A stretch of DNA of 64,000 bases, taken from JBMOUD01 sp049319665 (GTDB taxonomy: Bacteria; Pseudomonadota; Gammaproteobacteria; Enterobacterales; Enterobacteriaceae). This document shows positions 1 to 10,028 of the stretch, one piece after another. How positions within the stretch are numbered: position 1 is the first letter of the stretch; every line of letters starts with the position of its first letter. A program made the translations under genes and the position numbers. The stretch lies in NCBI RefSeq assembly GCF_049319665.1, contig NZ_JBMOUD010000004.1:186001-250000 (forward strand). The letters are read 5' to 3'. The notes under the pieces are model-generated. The model was given only the letters and a program-made list of their open reading frames with translations, did not search any database and was not told where the DNA came from.

Positions 1-1361
1 TGCAGGATTTCTTCTGTCTTGGCTTGCATCAATTCCACATTGGCGCGGGATTCGACATTTAAACGCACCACAGGTTCGGTATTCGAGCTACGCAGGTTGA
101 ATCGCCAGTCGGCAAATTCCATGCTGATACCATCGGTGTGATCGATGCTCAACGCGTCGGTTTCATACACGGCCAGTACGCGAGCAATCGCCTCTTTCGG
201 CTGCTGTAGTACGCTGTTGATCTCGCCGGATGCTGGGTAAGCAAGCATGCGATCGCTGACTAATTCCTGTAGCGATTTTCCTCTGACCAGTAACAGCTCG
301 GCCACTAATAGCCACGGGATCATGCCGCTGTCGCAATAGGCAAAATCACGGAAATAGTGGTGAGCACTCATTTCACCGCCGTACACTGCATCTTCCTGAC
401 GCATGCGTTCTTTGATAAATGCGTGGCCGGTTTTTGACATCACCGGCGTACCGCCCGCCTGATTAACGATATCAATGGTATTCCAGCTCAGGCGCGGGTC
501 ATGAATGATGCATGAACCCGGGTGTTTTTCCAGGAAGGCTTCGGCCAGCAGGCCAACGATATAGTAGCCTTCGATGAAATTACCTTGATGATCAAACAAG
601 AAGCAGCGGTCAAAATCGCCGTCAAAGGCGATCCCCATATCGGCATTATGCGCAATAATCGCGTCGGTGGTGTCCTGGCGACACTCTGGCAGCAATGGGT
701 TAGGGATACCGTTCGGGAAGTTGCCATCCGGGTGGTTATGCACCTTGATAAACTCGACCGGCACGCCCGCTTGTTTGAATCGTGCTTCAATGGCATTCAC
801 AACATGCCCTGCCGCACCGTTGCCAGAGTTAAGCACCAGTTTTAGTGGACGAGTAAAGTTGCTTAAATTGATATAACTCAGCAGTTTATCAACATAGGCT
901 TTCAGCACCGACGTGCTTTGATAAGAACCGCGCTTGCTGCGCTCTACAGCAGGGAAATCATTGGCTTCAGCCAGCAGTTGGATATCGTGTAAGCCGGTAT
1001 CACCGCTGATAGGCTTAGACGCCTCACGCACCAGCTTCATCCCGTTATAGTCCATTGGGTTGTGGCTGGCGGTGACTTCAATGCCGCCGTCAATTTCTAA
1101 ATAAGAGGTGGCAAAATAGATCTCTTCGGTGCCTGACAGACCAATATCAATCACATCGGTACCCGCATCTTGTAAGCCTTTAGCCAGCGCAAGTTTTAAT
1201 CCCTCGCTGGTTAAACGCACGTCGCCGCCCAACACAATTTTCTTCGGTTTTAAATATTCGCCATAAGCGCGGCCAATACGATAAGCAATGTCTTCGTTTA
1301 ATTCCGCGCCCAATTTTCCGCGAATGTCATACGCTTTAAAGCAAGTCAGTTTGTCTGTCAT
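1..1361 (-). CDS. manB: Phosphomannomutase ManB/CpsG (3' end cut by window edge)
   Basis: Converts mannose-6-phosphate to mannose-1-phosphate for GDP-mannose synthesis in the cytoplasm. Read from the ATG at 1361 the frame is open to the window edge and gives about 453 residues. The family is about 456 long, so only a few C-terminal residues are missing. The N-terminus MTDKLTCFKAYDIRGKLG is typical. The phosphoserine loop TASHNPMDYNG and the metal-binding loop GDFDRC are both visible. The gene starts 15 bp after the manC stop and is the last gene seen in the capsule operon. It could belong to the CpsG or the RfbK group; the capsule context favours CpsG. Confidence 0.93.
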   Translation of the reverse strand, partial: MTDKLTCFKAYDIRGKLGAELNEDIAYRIGRAYGEYLKPKKIVLGGDVRLTSEGLKLALAKGLQDAGTDVIDIGLSGTEEIYFATSYLEIDGGIEVTASHNPMDYNGMKLVREASKPISGDTGLHDIQLLAEANDFPAVERSKRGSYQSTSVLKAYVDKLLSYINLSNFTRPLKLVLNSGNGAAGHVVNAIEARFKQAGVPVEFIKVHNHPDGNFPNGIPNPLLPECRQDTTDAIIAHNADMGIAFDGDFDRCFLFDHQGNFIEGYYIVGLLAEAFLEKHPGSCIIHDPRLSWNTIDIVNQAGGTPVMSKTGHAFIKERMRQEDAVYGGEMSAHHYFRDFAYCDSGMIPWLLVAELLLVRGKSLQELVSDRMLAYPASGEINSVLQQPKEAIARVLAVYETDALSIDHTDGISMEFADWRFNLRSSNTEPVVRLNVESRANVELMQAKTEEIL

Positions 1362-1376
1362 TTTTTATTCCCCGAA

Positions 1377-2798
1377 TTAGCAGCGGCCATAATGATCTTT
1401 TGTTCGAATAATATCGTCGTCGCCCAAATAGGAGCCCGACTGGATTTCCAATAGTTCTAACGGGATTTTCCCTGGGTTTTCCAGCATGTGCTGGGCACCA
1501 ATAGGAATGAAGGTTGACTGGTTTTCTGTCAGCAGGTAGGTATTGCCGTCCAGCGTAACCTTGGCCGTACCGGACAGGATCACCCAGTGCTCAGCGCGGT
1601 GATGGTGCATCTGCTGTGAGAAGACACCACCGGGTTTTACGGTCAGACGGTTAACGTGGTAGCGCGGTGAGCTCACCACTTTGTCATTACGGCCCCACGG
1701 TCGATAGGACTCACGATGGATACGATGTTCGCTGCGATCGTTAGTCTTTAAGAACTCGACCACTTTCTTGACGTCTTGCACCTGGGATTTATCAATCACC
1801 AGGACCGCATCCTTGGTATCGATAATCACCAGGTTTTCTACGCCAATCGCCGCCACCAGTTTTTGTTCGGTGTGGATATAGCAGTTACTGGTGTTATGGG
1901 TGAACACATCGCCATTAAGCGCATTGCCGTGGGTATTTTTGTCATTCACTTCCCACAATGCTGACCACGAGCCGACGTCGTTCCAGCCCGCGTCGAGTGG
2001 GATCACCACCGCATCGGTGGTTTTTTCCATCACCGCATAGTCAACCGACTCGTCAGGACAGGCCAGGAAGGAAGTTTTGTCGACACGGATGAAATCTTGC
2101 TGGGCATCCAGCTCGGCCTTGTCGAAAGACTGCTTGCAGCTCGCGAGAATATCCGGGCGAAATTGCGCCATCTCATCGAGAAAACGCTGGGCACGGAACA
2201 AGAACATGCCGCTATTCCAGTAATATTCGCCGCTTTCGAGATATTGCAGTGCCGTCGGGAGATTAGGTTTTTCAACAAAGCGCTGCACTTTGAAGGCAGA
2301 ATCGGTGCCCAGTCTTAACTCACTACCACGCTGAATATAGCCATATCCCGTTTCAGGTCCGGTCGCCACAATACCAAAGGTCACTAATTTGCCCTGATCG
2401 GCATAAGAAATGGCATTTTCTACCGCCTGATGAAACGCCACCTGATTTTCAATCACATGGTCAGCGGCCAATACCAGTAATAATGGGTCACCGCCATGTT
2501 TCACCGCGCTTAATGCCGCTAAGGTGATCGCTGGCGCCGTATTACGCCCTACCGGCTCGAGAATAATATTATTAGACAGCTGATTGATTTCTCGTAATTG
2601 CTCAGCAACCAGAAAACGGTGCTCCTCATTACAGATCACCAATGGCGCGCTGGTTTCTAATCCCTCTAAGCGGGTAACAGTTTCCTGCAACATAGAGTTT
2701 TCACCATATAGACGCAGGAATTGTTTAGGATAAAGTTCGCGAGACATCGGCCATAAACGACTGCCGGTACCGCCGGCCATAATTACTGGAAGTATCAT
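1377..2798 (-). CDS. manC: Mannose-1-phosphate guanylyltransferase / mannose-6-phosphate isomerase
   Basis: Makes GDP-mannose from mannose-1-phosphate and GTP. The 473-residue length matches E. coli CpsB/ManC (about 478). The nucleotidyltransferase signature MAGGTGSRLWP is near residue 8 and FVEKP near residue 175. A C-terminal type II phosphomannose isomerase cupin carries HHHRAEHWVILSG. It sits directly before manB, so the pair supplies GDP-mannose to the repeat-unit glycosyltransferases or, via genes outside the window, GDP-fucose. Start at the ATG at 2798; the 156 bp upstream to wzx hold no gene. Confidence 0.95.
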   Translation of the reverse strand: MILPVIMAGGTGSRLWPMSRELYPKQFLRLYGENSMLQETVTRLEGLETSAPLVICNEEHRFLVAEQLREINQLSNNIILEPVGRNTAPAITLAALSAVKHGGDPLLLVLAADHVIENQVAFHQAVENAISYADQGKLVTFGIVATGPETGYGYIQRGSELRLGTDSAFKVQRFVEKPNLPTALQYLESGEYYWNSGMFLFRAQRFLDEMAQFRPDILASCKQSFDKAELDAQQDFIRVDKTSFLACPDESVDYAVMEKTTDAVVIPLDAGWNDVGSWSALWEVNDKNTHGNALNGDVFTHNTSNCYIHTEQKLVAAIGVENLVIIDTKDAVLVIDKSQVQDVKKVVEFLKTNDRSEHRIHRESYRPWGRNDKVVSSPRYHVNRLTVKPGGVFSQQMHHHRAEHWVILSGTAKVTLDGNTYLLTENQSTFIPIGAQHMLENPGKIPLELLEIQSGSYLGDDDIIRTKDHYGRC

Positions 2799-2954
2799 GA
2801 TATTTATCTCAAGAAATTGGACTTAAAAAGTAAATGTGATGTAAATGGCACAACTCTTTGACGATTTTCTTAATGAGATGACAACGTTATTACGCCTCGA
2901 CAAGAATATATTCCCTGTAGCCCCCTTCCAAAAATTGATAAACCGACGAATTAA

Positions 2955-4433
2955 TTAATTCGCATTGGCAATTTTTCTCACCAGACCAAATATCATTGTT
3001 TTTTTCTTTGATGATGAGAACAACAGAATTAACAGCGTATAGAACACAGCACCGACGACTATTTTAACTATCATCCCAAGCCAGGTTGAACTTAAAATAA
3101 AGTGCTGTTGAATAATAACAATTAACAAACACATCAGTAGGGAACACAGTACCGGGACAATTAATTCAACAATGTAGTTTTTAAATTTCAAATTCAGCAG
3201 CGTCAGCGCGCACCACACTGAGACCGGATAAAGCAGCACGGTTCGCACCGAGAAGATTAACGCGGTCGCCACCACACCAAATCTGACGAAGAAGTAGAAA
3301 GCAATCACGTTACTGACCGCCGTGAACAGCGCCAGTCTGGCCTGCCATTCGGGTTTATCACGGGCAAATATCACCGACTGATTGTAATTGCCAATCGCGG
3401 TAATAAAGCCCACCGCGCTGACGATTTGCATGATCGGTACCGATGACATCCACTTATCCCCTAACAGCAGGTAAGTCACATCGTGGGATAATGTTGCTAA
3501 ACCGATAAAGGCCGGAGCAGTCACCAGCGCGGTAAAGTAGGTCGCCTGCAGATATTTTTTACCAAACTCGTTGATGTCATTTTTATAACGCGAGAATGCG
3601 GGTAAAGAAACGCGCGTTAATGCCGAGGTCAGCACCAGACTTAAGGTGTTGACGATGCGTTTACCGGCCGAGTAGATCCCCGCCGCAGTGCTACCCAGAA
3701 AATAAGTGACAAAGAAGACGTCAGAGCTTTGGTTCACAAAAAAGGTGATGTTGCTCAATGCCACATGTTTGGAATAGGCCAACGACTCTTTAATCGAGGT
3801 TTTAGAAAAATTCAGCCGCGGTTTCCACGGCGTGGTTATCCATAGCACCACCAGAGAGATAAACGACGTCACTACCTGCTGCACCACTAAACTGGCCACC
3901 GCATGGCCGTGATAGGCCAGATAAACCCCGACAATACCGCCGATGGAGATAGAGATAATCGACCGTATCGCTAATGAGCGGAACATCAGGTTATGCATCA
4001 ACCAGGCTTCGTGGGTTCGGGTTAAGCCACTGACTAAGATAATAATGCCTGTCGCGCGGATCACATTGGAGAGCTCCGGCACGTTCATATAAGACTCTAC
4101 GTAAGGTGCGGCAACGAATACGATTAAGAAAGCCGGTAACGAGAGTAAAAAACAGAGTAAAAATGAGCAGTTGTAGTCGACCGATGTCGGGTCTTTCTTT
4201 CTGATTATCGAGGTCGCAATACTGTCAAAAATAAAAATACGGAAGAACTGGGTCACCAATAAAGAGACGCTGAGCATGCCATAGATACCCGGCGTGACCA
4301 GTTTCGCCAGGATAATAAATATGACAAAAGTAATGATTTGTGAAGCCGTATTATCCAGCACAGACCAAATTGCACCAGAGACAATGCTGGGGCCTTTTTT
4401 ATTGTCGTTACTTTTCAAAGTTGCACCTTTCAT
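2955..4433 (-). CDS. wzx: Wzx-type polysaccharide flippase (WzxC family)
   Basis: Integral inner-membrane protein of 492 residues, the same length as E. coli WzxC, with about 12-14 hydrophobic segments. It has the N-terminal pattern of lipid-linked repeat unit exporters of the MOP superfamily (SGAIWSVLDNTASQIITF, then ILAKLVTPGIYGMLSV). Its expected role is to flip undecaprenyl-PP-linked repeat units to the periplasm for Wzy. It lies between the beta-helix gene and manC in the same operon. Function is assigned from family and position; the substrate is unknown. Confidence 0.88.
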   Translation of the reverse strand: MKGATLKSNDNKKGPSIVSGAIWSVLDNTASQIITFVIFIILAKLVTPGIYGMLSVSLLVTQFFRIFIFDSIATSIIRKKDPTSVDYNCSFLLCFLLSLPAFLIVFVAAPYVESYMNVPELSNVIRATGIIILVSGLTRTHEAWLMHNLMFRSLAIRSIISISIGGIVGVYLAYHGHAVASLVVQQVVTSFISLVVLWITTPWKPRLNFSKTSIKESLAYSKHVALSNITFFVNQSSDVFFVTYFLGSTAAGIYSAGKRIVNTLSLVLTSALTRVSLPAFSRYKNDINEFGKKYLQATYFTALVTAPAFIGLATLSHDVTYLLLGDKWMSSVPIMQIVSAVGFITAIGNYNQSVIFARDKPEWQARLALFTAVSNVIAFYFFVRFGVVATALIFSVRTVLLYPVSVWCALTLLNLKFKNYIVELIVPVLCSLLMCLLIVIIQQHFILSSTWLGMIVKIVVGAVFYTLLILLFSSSKKKTMIFGLVRKIANAN

Positions 4434-4582
4434 TATCTTAAAGGATTTAATAATTTATCATCACCCGTGATACATTTTATTTTCACAAAAAAATGTATGG
4501 AGTAGTGTGAAGCGTTGACAACAATATATTGATAGGCAGTCAAATATAGAATCTCGGCACATCCCTGTGCCGCACATAAAAT

Positions 4583-6244
4583 TTAGTTATCCATCCCTCT
4601 AACCAAATAACCTTTGCCACTCACTGTTGAATTATCCTTTTGTTTAAAATTGTTATTTTTAATCACCGCGGGTGAGGCTTCATTCTGATTATTGATAACA
4701 AAGGCATAACTTTTAAAACCAGTGAAGGTATTATTGGTTATTTCAACCTTATTGTTCCCTTCAGCCCAGTGATATAACATCCACGGCGGCGTATCCTGCT
4801 GATTGTTATTTATCGTCACCGTATTAGAGACAACGCTTAAATGATTAATATTTTGGAACGCCGTAGCAGTCGGTTTGTATGACGCCCCCGCATAGGAGAA
4901 TTGATTGCCGGTAAACTGTACGTTATTTAAATTCCGCAACTGCCCCATATCTGATGAGTAAGAGGTGAATTTATTGTTTTTGAAAATAATATTGGCATCG
5001 CTTCCTGCACTGCCCCGAGATGAAAAACATCTCACTGATTTTTCATTTGAGTCTTCAATTTTTATAATATTCCCTTCAAAAACAATAGGGCCAATCAAAT
5101 GTTCATCAAGGTTGCCATAAATCATACAGGCGCCGGCATCGCCGAGAGAGTTAGTTTTTGTCGTCCCATCGCGGCTTAGATACTGCCCGCCTCTGACTAC
5201 AGTATTATTTTTATGGTACAGGTTGCCCATTGGCACATTGTATTTCAGCAGTTGGCGACCTGAAGCAAACACAGCTAGCTCGCCATTCGCACAGTGTTCA
5301 ACCCTGTTGCTGTCGGAGGTACAGTTGTTTCCCCCTTCCCAATCGATGCCCACATCGGCGCAGTCGTGAATGTAGTTTTTGGTGACAGAGACATTGGAAG
5401 CACAGGCGGTCCAGATTCCACCGGTAACCTGGAAAATAGTGTTATTGGTGACGACCGTTCCCTTGGATAGCCATAACTGAATACCATGCTGAGACGTGCT
5501 GAGCGTGTTGCCATCATAGGTACAATTTTGCCCCATGATGTCCAGCAGCGCCTGCCCTTTGCCATTTTTGACCTGGCAATTTTTTATCACCACGTTGCTA
5601 CGGCTATCGACTAAGAAGCCGTTGTTCTTATAGCCCATACCGTTAATTTTGACGTTTTCAAGATGGCAGTTGTCGCCGACTTCTAACGTCTGTCCCTGAT
5701 TGTTCTTGGTCCGGCCTTTATCATGATAAATATCGGCAGTAGCAAAAATAGTCGCGTTATTCGTCGCCGATACGCGGGTATTGTTAGCCACCTGGGCAAC
5801 CCCACCGGTGTAGATATTCACATCGATGACTTTATCCAGATTGACCTTCATAAAATTTTTGAAGGCGCTGGTGTTATCGGCGGATTGTCCCGTCATCCCG
5901 AAACTGCTGGCAGCAATACTGTTGTTGGCGCAAATTCGTTTTAATCGCTGCTGGCTTTGGTTAACAAAACAGTATCCGCCGTCATCCTGAGTGGTGGTAT
6001 CGCTAGGATCTACCTTGAAGGAACCCCCGCCTTTGCCGCTTCCCTGCGTGTATTCATTTAACACGATAACGGCAGCGGCATTGAGCTGCTGTGAGTTTCG
6101 CAACGCATTCACATCGGAAAATTGTATGCCGGGTGCTGACCCGGTCATTTTGGCCATCGCTTTATGACAGTTGGCATAAACTAAAAAAGAGAGCGCCCCG
6201 GTAATCAATTTTCTTCTCTTTAATTCGATCATATTCATACTCAT
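4583..6244 (-). CDS. Exported right-handed beta-helix protein (WcaM / polysaccharide-lyase-like)
   Basis: 553 residues. The N-terminus contains a twin arginine and a hydrophobic stretch (KRRKLITGALSFLVYAN), so export by Sec or Tat is likely. The remainder is Asn/Gly-rich and dominated by short repeated strands ending in N-N-x-hydrophobic (NNTIF, NNTVV, NNKFT, NNTFTGF), the signature of right-handed parallel beta-helix folds such as pectate lyases and WcaM. Start and upstream stop share ATGA (6241-6244), so translation is coupled to wzy. In colanic acid loci WcaM holds an equivalent place. It may trim, modify or bind the exopolysaccharide; no catalytic residues can be named. Confidence 0.75.
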   Translation of the reverse strand: MSMNMIELKRRKLITGALSFLVYANCHKAMAKMTGSAPGIQFSDVNALRNSQQLNAAAVIVLNEYTQGSGKGGGSFKVDPSDTTTQDDGGYCFVNQSQQRLKRICANNSIAASSFGMTGQSADNTSAFKNFMKVNLDKVIDVNIYTGGVAQVANNTRVSATNNATIFATADIYHDKGRTKNNQGQTLEVGDNCHLENVKINGMGYKNNGFLVDSRSNVVIKNCQVKNGKGQALLDIMGQNCTYDGNTLSTSQHGIQLWLSKGTVVTNNTIFQVTGGIWTACASNVSVTKNYIHDCADVGIDWEGGNNCTSDSNRVEHCANGELAVFASGRQLLKYNVPMGNLYHKNNTVVRGGQYLSRDGTTKTNSLGDAGACMIYGNLDEHLIGPIVFEGNIIKIEDSNEKSVRCFSSRGSAGSDANIIFKNNKFTSYSSDMGQLRNLNNVQFTGNQFSYAGASYKPTATAFQNINHLSVVSNTVTINNNQQDTPPWMLYHWAEGNNKVEITNNTFTGFKSYAFVINNQNEASPAVIKNNNFKQKDNSTVSGKGYLVRGMDN

Positions 6245-7488
6245 TCAGATTGATAAGCGTTATCCAAGGCATAGCGATAACTTGGAATGATACAAAGCAG
6301 AGATAAGAAAAAGGGGAACAATGCATTTACCGGGAAAACGACTTCAAGAGGTAAATTCACGCCGCCAATAAAAATAGACAAACTGAACGAGAATGCACAA
6401 AGTCCTAGAATATACACCGGCTCTTTCTTCAACCGATTATAATCTGGCTTAACTTTTGTTAGATATCGAATATAACTATATAGAATAGACGCAACCAAAA
6501 AATAAATCACACAGGTTACAATCACACCAAAGTTGAGCAATATATTCACATACGCACTTTCGGCAATCCAACCCACGGGATTAAAGCCAAACACATCCGA
6601 CACACCGATACCGGTCAATGCACTGAATAAGTTGGCATGCTGATCGATAGAGCCCTGTTTGGTGGAGATTATTTTTTGCACCAATGGCAACTGTGAGATC
6701 ACTATCACACCGGCCACCGCCACAACCAGTGAAGACCAGTACAAGATGAGTTTATTAAAGGTCAGTTTTGAGCTTAATAACGTCACAATCGCAATAGCAA
6801 GCAGCACTGCGGCCATACCGGTAAAACTAATCGTCAGTAAAAGGTTAACGACAAACAATGAGTAAAACATAAATCGGGCAATGCCACGATAATACATGCC
6901 AACAAAATAAAACGATGACATCAGGAAGGCATAACCGTTGGGGTCATCCTGTAATGATCCAAAGCGGACAGAGACAGAGCCTTCATAAGCCAGCGCAGGT
7001 AATCGGTTGAAGAAATAAAACAGCAGATACTGAATGATATCGACGATCAAAAATATCCAGACAGAAGCTTTTAAAAAATTGAAGACTTTATTGAAGAAAG
7101 CATGGCGGTCAAAGTCCCCTAGTAAGATAAAGATAAATATCGGGAAGAAAAACGTTGCTTCAAAGGCATAAAAATCACTCGTAATGCCAGTAATGACAAT
7201 GGAGTAAAAGTAAAAAGCCAGAAAAAACATCACATAGGTAGCATGTTTTTTATTCTTAGCACTGAATACCGTTGGATTATTTGAATAGTTATTTTTTTTC
7301 TTGCGCATCGCAAGCAATGAAAGTATCAAACAAAAAATAAACAATATGATGATGTATTTTCCACCGGACAACCAAGATGGCGTATCTGAGTAAGTTGGTG
7401 ACGTTCTCGCATTGTTTATCTTTAAAATATACCTATATGAGTTGTAATACAGAGCAGTTAATAAATAAAATAAGAACAACTTAATCAT
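6241..7488 (-). CDS. wzy: O-antigen/exopolysaccharide polymerase, Wzy-like
   Basis: 415 residues, strongly hydrophobic with about 10-11 predicted membrane segments and one larger hydrophilic loop in the second half (after SQLPLVQKIIS). This is the usual outline of Wzy polymerases, which are too divergent to recognise by sequence. It is the only polytopic protein besides Wzx in the operon, so polymerisation of undecaprenyl-linked repeat units in the periplasm is inferred. It overlaps the beta-helix gene by 4 bp. The Shine-Dalgarno is weak (AGAGA). Base composition is visibly more AT-rich than in wza-wzc, as is usual for serotype-specific genes. Confidence 0.72.
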   Translation of the reverse strand: MIKLFLFYLLTALYYNSYRYILKINNARTSPTYSDTPSWLSGGKYIIILFIFCLILSLLAMRKKKNNYSNNPTVFSAKNKKHATYVMFFLAFYFYSIVITGITSDFYAFEATFFFPIFIFILLGDFDRHAFFNKVFNFLKASVWIFLIVDIIQYLLFYFFNRLPALAYEGSVSVRFGSLQDDPNGYAFLMSSFYFVGMYYRGIARFMFYSLFVVNLLLTISFTGMAAVLLAIAIVTLLSSKLTFNKLILYWSSLVVAVAGVIVISQLPLVQKIISTKQGSIDQHANLFSALTGIGVSDVFGFNPVGWIAESAYVNILLNFGVIVTCVIYFLVASILYSYIRYLTKVKPDYNRLKKEPVYILGLCAFSFSLSIFIGGVNLPLEVVFPVNALFPFFLSLLCIIPSYRYALDNAYQSE

Positions 7489-7524
7489 AATGGTCTCTGA
7501 CGTTTAACTTGATAGGTTGTCTAC

Positions 7525-7631
7525 TTATACCTGTCATATTTGACGTTGCATCTCAGCCCACGATCACCCGCCAACTTACCGTGGTGAATCCGCTTACCGC
7601 TTTAACGCAACGCCAATTATTTCAAATATAT
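7525..7631. repeat. Degenerate TATACCC palindromic repeat (MITE-like)
   Basis: Decayed copy of the repeat family also seen at 10029, 36317 and 58400. The left end reads TTATACCTGTCATATTTGAC and the right end CAACGCCAATTATTTCAAA, matching the terminal inverted repeats with several changes. It lies between wzy and the upstream glycosyltransferase, in the same orientation as the intact copy at 10029. The rest of the 258-bp gap 7489-7746 is AT-rich with no gene. Confidence 0.6.
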
Positions 7632-7746
7632 ATCGCAATAACTCGGCAGAGTTTATGACTAAAAAATCATAGCACTCTCATGCATTTTATTTAAATAAGA
7701 ATATGCGTAAAAACAAGTAGACTATATTTATTACACATAAATATAT

Positions 7747-8733
7747 CTATTTACTTCTTTTTACGACTTCTTCTATTTTTCTTACCGTGTTATCCCATGT
7801 GAACTGTTTCACATGTTCTAAGCCTTTTTCACTTAACTCTTTTCTTAATTCGGCATTAGTGACAATTTTTGCGATTGCCTGCGATATATCATCAATGTCT
7901 GTCGGGTCAACCAGCAATGATGCCCCCGCAGCAATCTCACCTAATGAGGTCGTCGAGGATGCAATGGTAGGGATACCACAGGCCATCGCCTCAATGACCG
8001 GCAAACCAAATCCTTCATAGAGTGAAGGCATAATCAGCGCTGTCGCACCGCGATAGTAGTTAGGGAGTTCGCTGTCCTTAATAAATCCGGTAAAGACAAT
8101 ATGCTTTTTAATGCCTAACTTATCGACTAACTCAGACAGGGCTGGCGTCATACTACCGGAAAATACCAATTTTACATCGCTTGAACGCGCAATTTTGGCG
8201 AATGCGCGGATCAGCAGCACTTCGTTTTTGTGTTCTTTTCTGTTACTGACGCACAAAATATATTTATAACCCGGCTGATACTTTGGACCGTCAGGAGAAA
8301 ACTCGCTCGACACACCATTGCCGACTACGACGACTTTATTACGGTCGACGCCTGACCAATCGACAATTCTTGTCTTTGAAAACTCAGAAACGGTAAATAT
8401 TGCCAGGGACTTTCTACAGCCTCTTTTCAGGACCAGGTTATAATATATTTTCTTTAAAAAACTGGAATTTCCAGGCGTATCCACATGATTAAGATCGTGA
8501 ACCGTTAAAATAGAACGTTTAACAAACAACCAAGGCGCGTTGAATCCTGGGGTGAAATAAATACTTCTGTTGAAGAATAGATACCAAGGCGTGACAAAGA
8601 TATCAATAGGGCTGGTAGGTTTCACTTTCGCATCGATATATTTATCGAACTTTATTCTTTTAGTGATCTCTGAAGAAAAACGGCCAATACCATGACTTCC
8701 TTCCCAACGTTTATCGAAAACTATCTTTTTCAT
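7747..8733 (-). CDS. GT4-family glycosyltransferase
   Basis: 328 residues. The C-terminal half has the GT-B nucleotide-sugar site of family GT4: CVSNRKEHKN, then PSLYEGFGLPVIEAMACG with the EX7E pattern and a following DPTD. The N-terminal domain contains ILTVHDLNHVD. Likely adds a sugar, plausibly mannose given manBC, to the undecaprenyl-linked repeat unit at the cytoplasmic face. Start at 8733 is supported by GGGGAA five bases upstream. Donor and acceptor cannot be read from sequence. Confidence 0.85.
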   Translation of the reverse strand: MKKIVFDKRWEGSHGIGRFSSEITKRIKFDKYIDAKVKPTSPIDIFVTPWYLFFNRSIYFTPGFNAPWLFVKRSILTVHDLNHVDTPGNSSFLKKIYYNLVLKRGCRKSLAIFTVSEFSKTRIVDWSGVDRNKVVVVGNGVSSEFSPDGPKYQPGYKYILCVSNRKEHKNEVLLIRAFAKIARSSDVKLVFSGSMTPALSELVDKLGIKKHIVFTGFIKDSELPNYYRGATALIMPSLYEGFGLPVIEAMACGIPTIASSTTSLGEIAAGASLLVDPTDIDDISQAIAKIVTNAELRKELSEKGLEHVKQFTWDNTVRKIEEVVKRSK

Positions 8734-8837
8734 TATGTTTCCCCACGCTATACCTTAAAATAAACCCAATAAACTTCGACATACAGGCAGAGGGGCAGTC
8801 AACATATTGCCTGTCATCTGAAATACGGTGGGTAAAA

Positions 8838-9998
8838 TCAATTAGAAAGTAATACATCCCATTTTCTAATGATATTATCGGTTTTAAACTCATCTAAATT
8901 GAAGTTAAAAGCAATTTCACTGCGTAAATATTTATTAATAACCTGAGTGAGTCCTTCTGCGTCATCAAATAAAAATGCCGTATTTTCAGAGAGGATCTCA
9001 GGAATACCACCGACCGTTTTAGCCGCTACCGGGACATTTCTCCCCATACTTTCGATCAGTACTCGTCCAAATGGCTCATTCCATTTTGAAGGGACGATTA
9101 ATAAATCCAAGCTATCGAGGAACTCATTGGCCTTTCTATTACCATGAAAATGACAGGTCACCGCCTGCTTTGCCGCCAATGTTTTCAGCTCGCTGATGTA
9201 ATCCTCGCTGCCGGTTCCGGCAACCTCTATCTCAATCATCGCCTTTTGCTGGCTATCGAGTTGACTGACTGCGTCAAAAATAAGATCGATGCCTTTGGTT
9301 TTATGTACCCTGCCCAGATAGCCTATTTTTATCTTTTTAGTGGCGAAGCCGTTATATACCCGCTCGTCTGCCACGTAGTCTAAACATATGTTGTAAATAA
9401 CGTGCTTTTTCGCATTAGGGAAGTAACCATTTTCAATATGTTTATCCGCGACAAAATGGCTAATACCGACCACGTCATCAACATATTTAGAGTTAATTCT
9501 CTTCGGCAAGGTAATGACTTTACATAAACCACAGCGCGTATTGCAGTTGTCTTCCTTAAACATATTGGCATTCGGACATAACAAGGAATAACTACGTAAG
9601 ATATGCACCGTTCTGATGTGTTGTGCCTTAGCCACCTTCCAGATCACCGAAGAAACATCTTCAATAGTACTGGTGATCAGTATGTCGGGCTTAATCTCTT
9701 TGAGCAGTCGCTTTAATTCACCTTCGATCAGCACATTGTTCGAGTCGATAACATGCCAGGCAATCTTTTTTATCGGGCCCATGTTTTTATTTTCATAAGA
9801 CCAATAAACGTTTTTATATGCCACGCGGTGAACAGCGACGTTATCCACCACTTCTTTTTTATTGCTGTTACTGATTGCAATGACCGTGACATCAAACCCA
9901 AGTGCGACCAGTGTTTCAGATAAGGTCTTTGTCGATATTTCACCACCACCGGCAACGTCTGGATAATATGCCCGACAAGCGATTATTATTTTTTTCAT
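8838..9998 (-). CDS. GT4-family glycosyltransferase
   Basis: 386 residues with a complete GT-B layout. The N-terminal domain starts KKIIIACRAYYPDVAGGGE, with the Gly-rich loop that contacts the donor. The C-terminal domain has IGYLGRVHKTKGIDL and EPFGRVLIESMG (EX7E). A Cys cluster (CNTRCGLCK) near residue 155 may bind a metal. It precedes the other GT4 gene by 104 bp and follows wzc after an intact repeat element. Start supported by AAGGTAG upstream. Expected role: assembly of the repeat unit after WbaP. Confidence 0.86.
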   Translation of the reverse strand: MKKIIIACRAYYPDVAGGGEISTKTLSETLVALGFDVTVIAISNSNKKEVVDNVAVHRVAYKNVYWSYENKNMGPIKKIAWHVIDSNNVLIEGELKRLLKEIKPDILITSTIEDVSSVIWKVAKAQHIRTVHILRSYSLLCPNANMFKEDNCNTRCGLCKVITLPKRINSKYVDDVVGISHFVADKHIENGYFPNAKKHVIYNICLDYVADERVYNGFATKKIKIGYLGRVHKTKGIDLIFDAVSQLDSQQKAMIEIEVAGTGSEDYISELKTLAAKQAVTCHFHGNRKANEFLDSLDLLIVPSKWNEPFGRVLIESMGRNVPVAAKTVGGIPEILSENTAFLFDDAEGLTQVINKYLRSEIAFNFNLDEFKTDNIIRKWDVLLSN

Positions 9999-10028
9999 TA
10001 CGCGCTACCTTAGTCATTTCATGCCATA

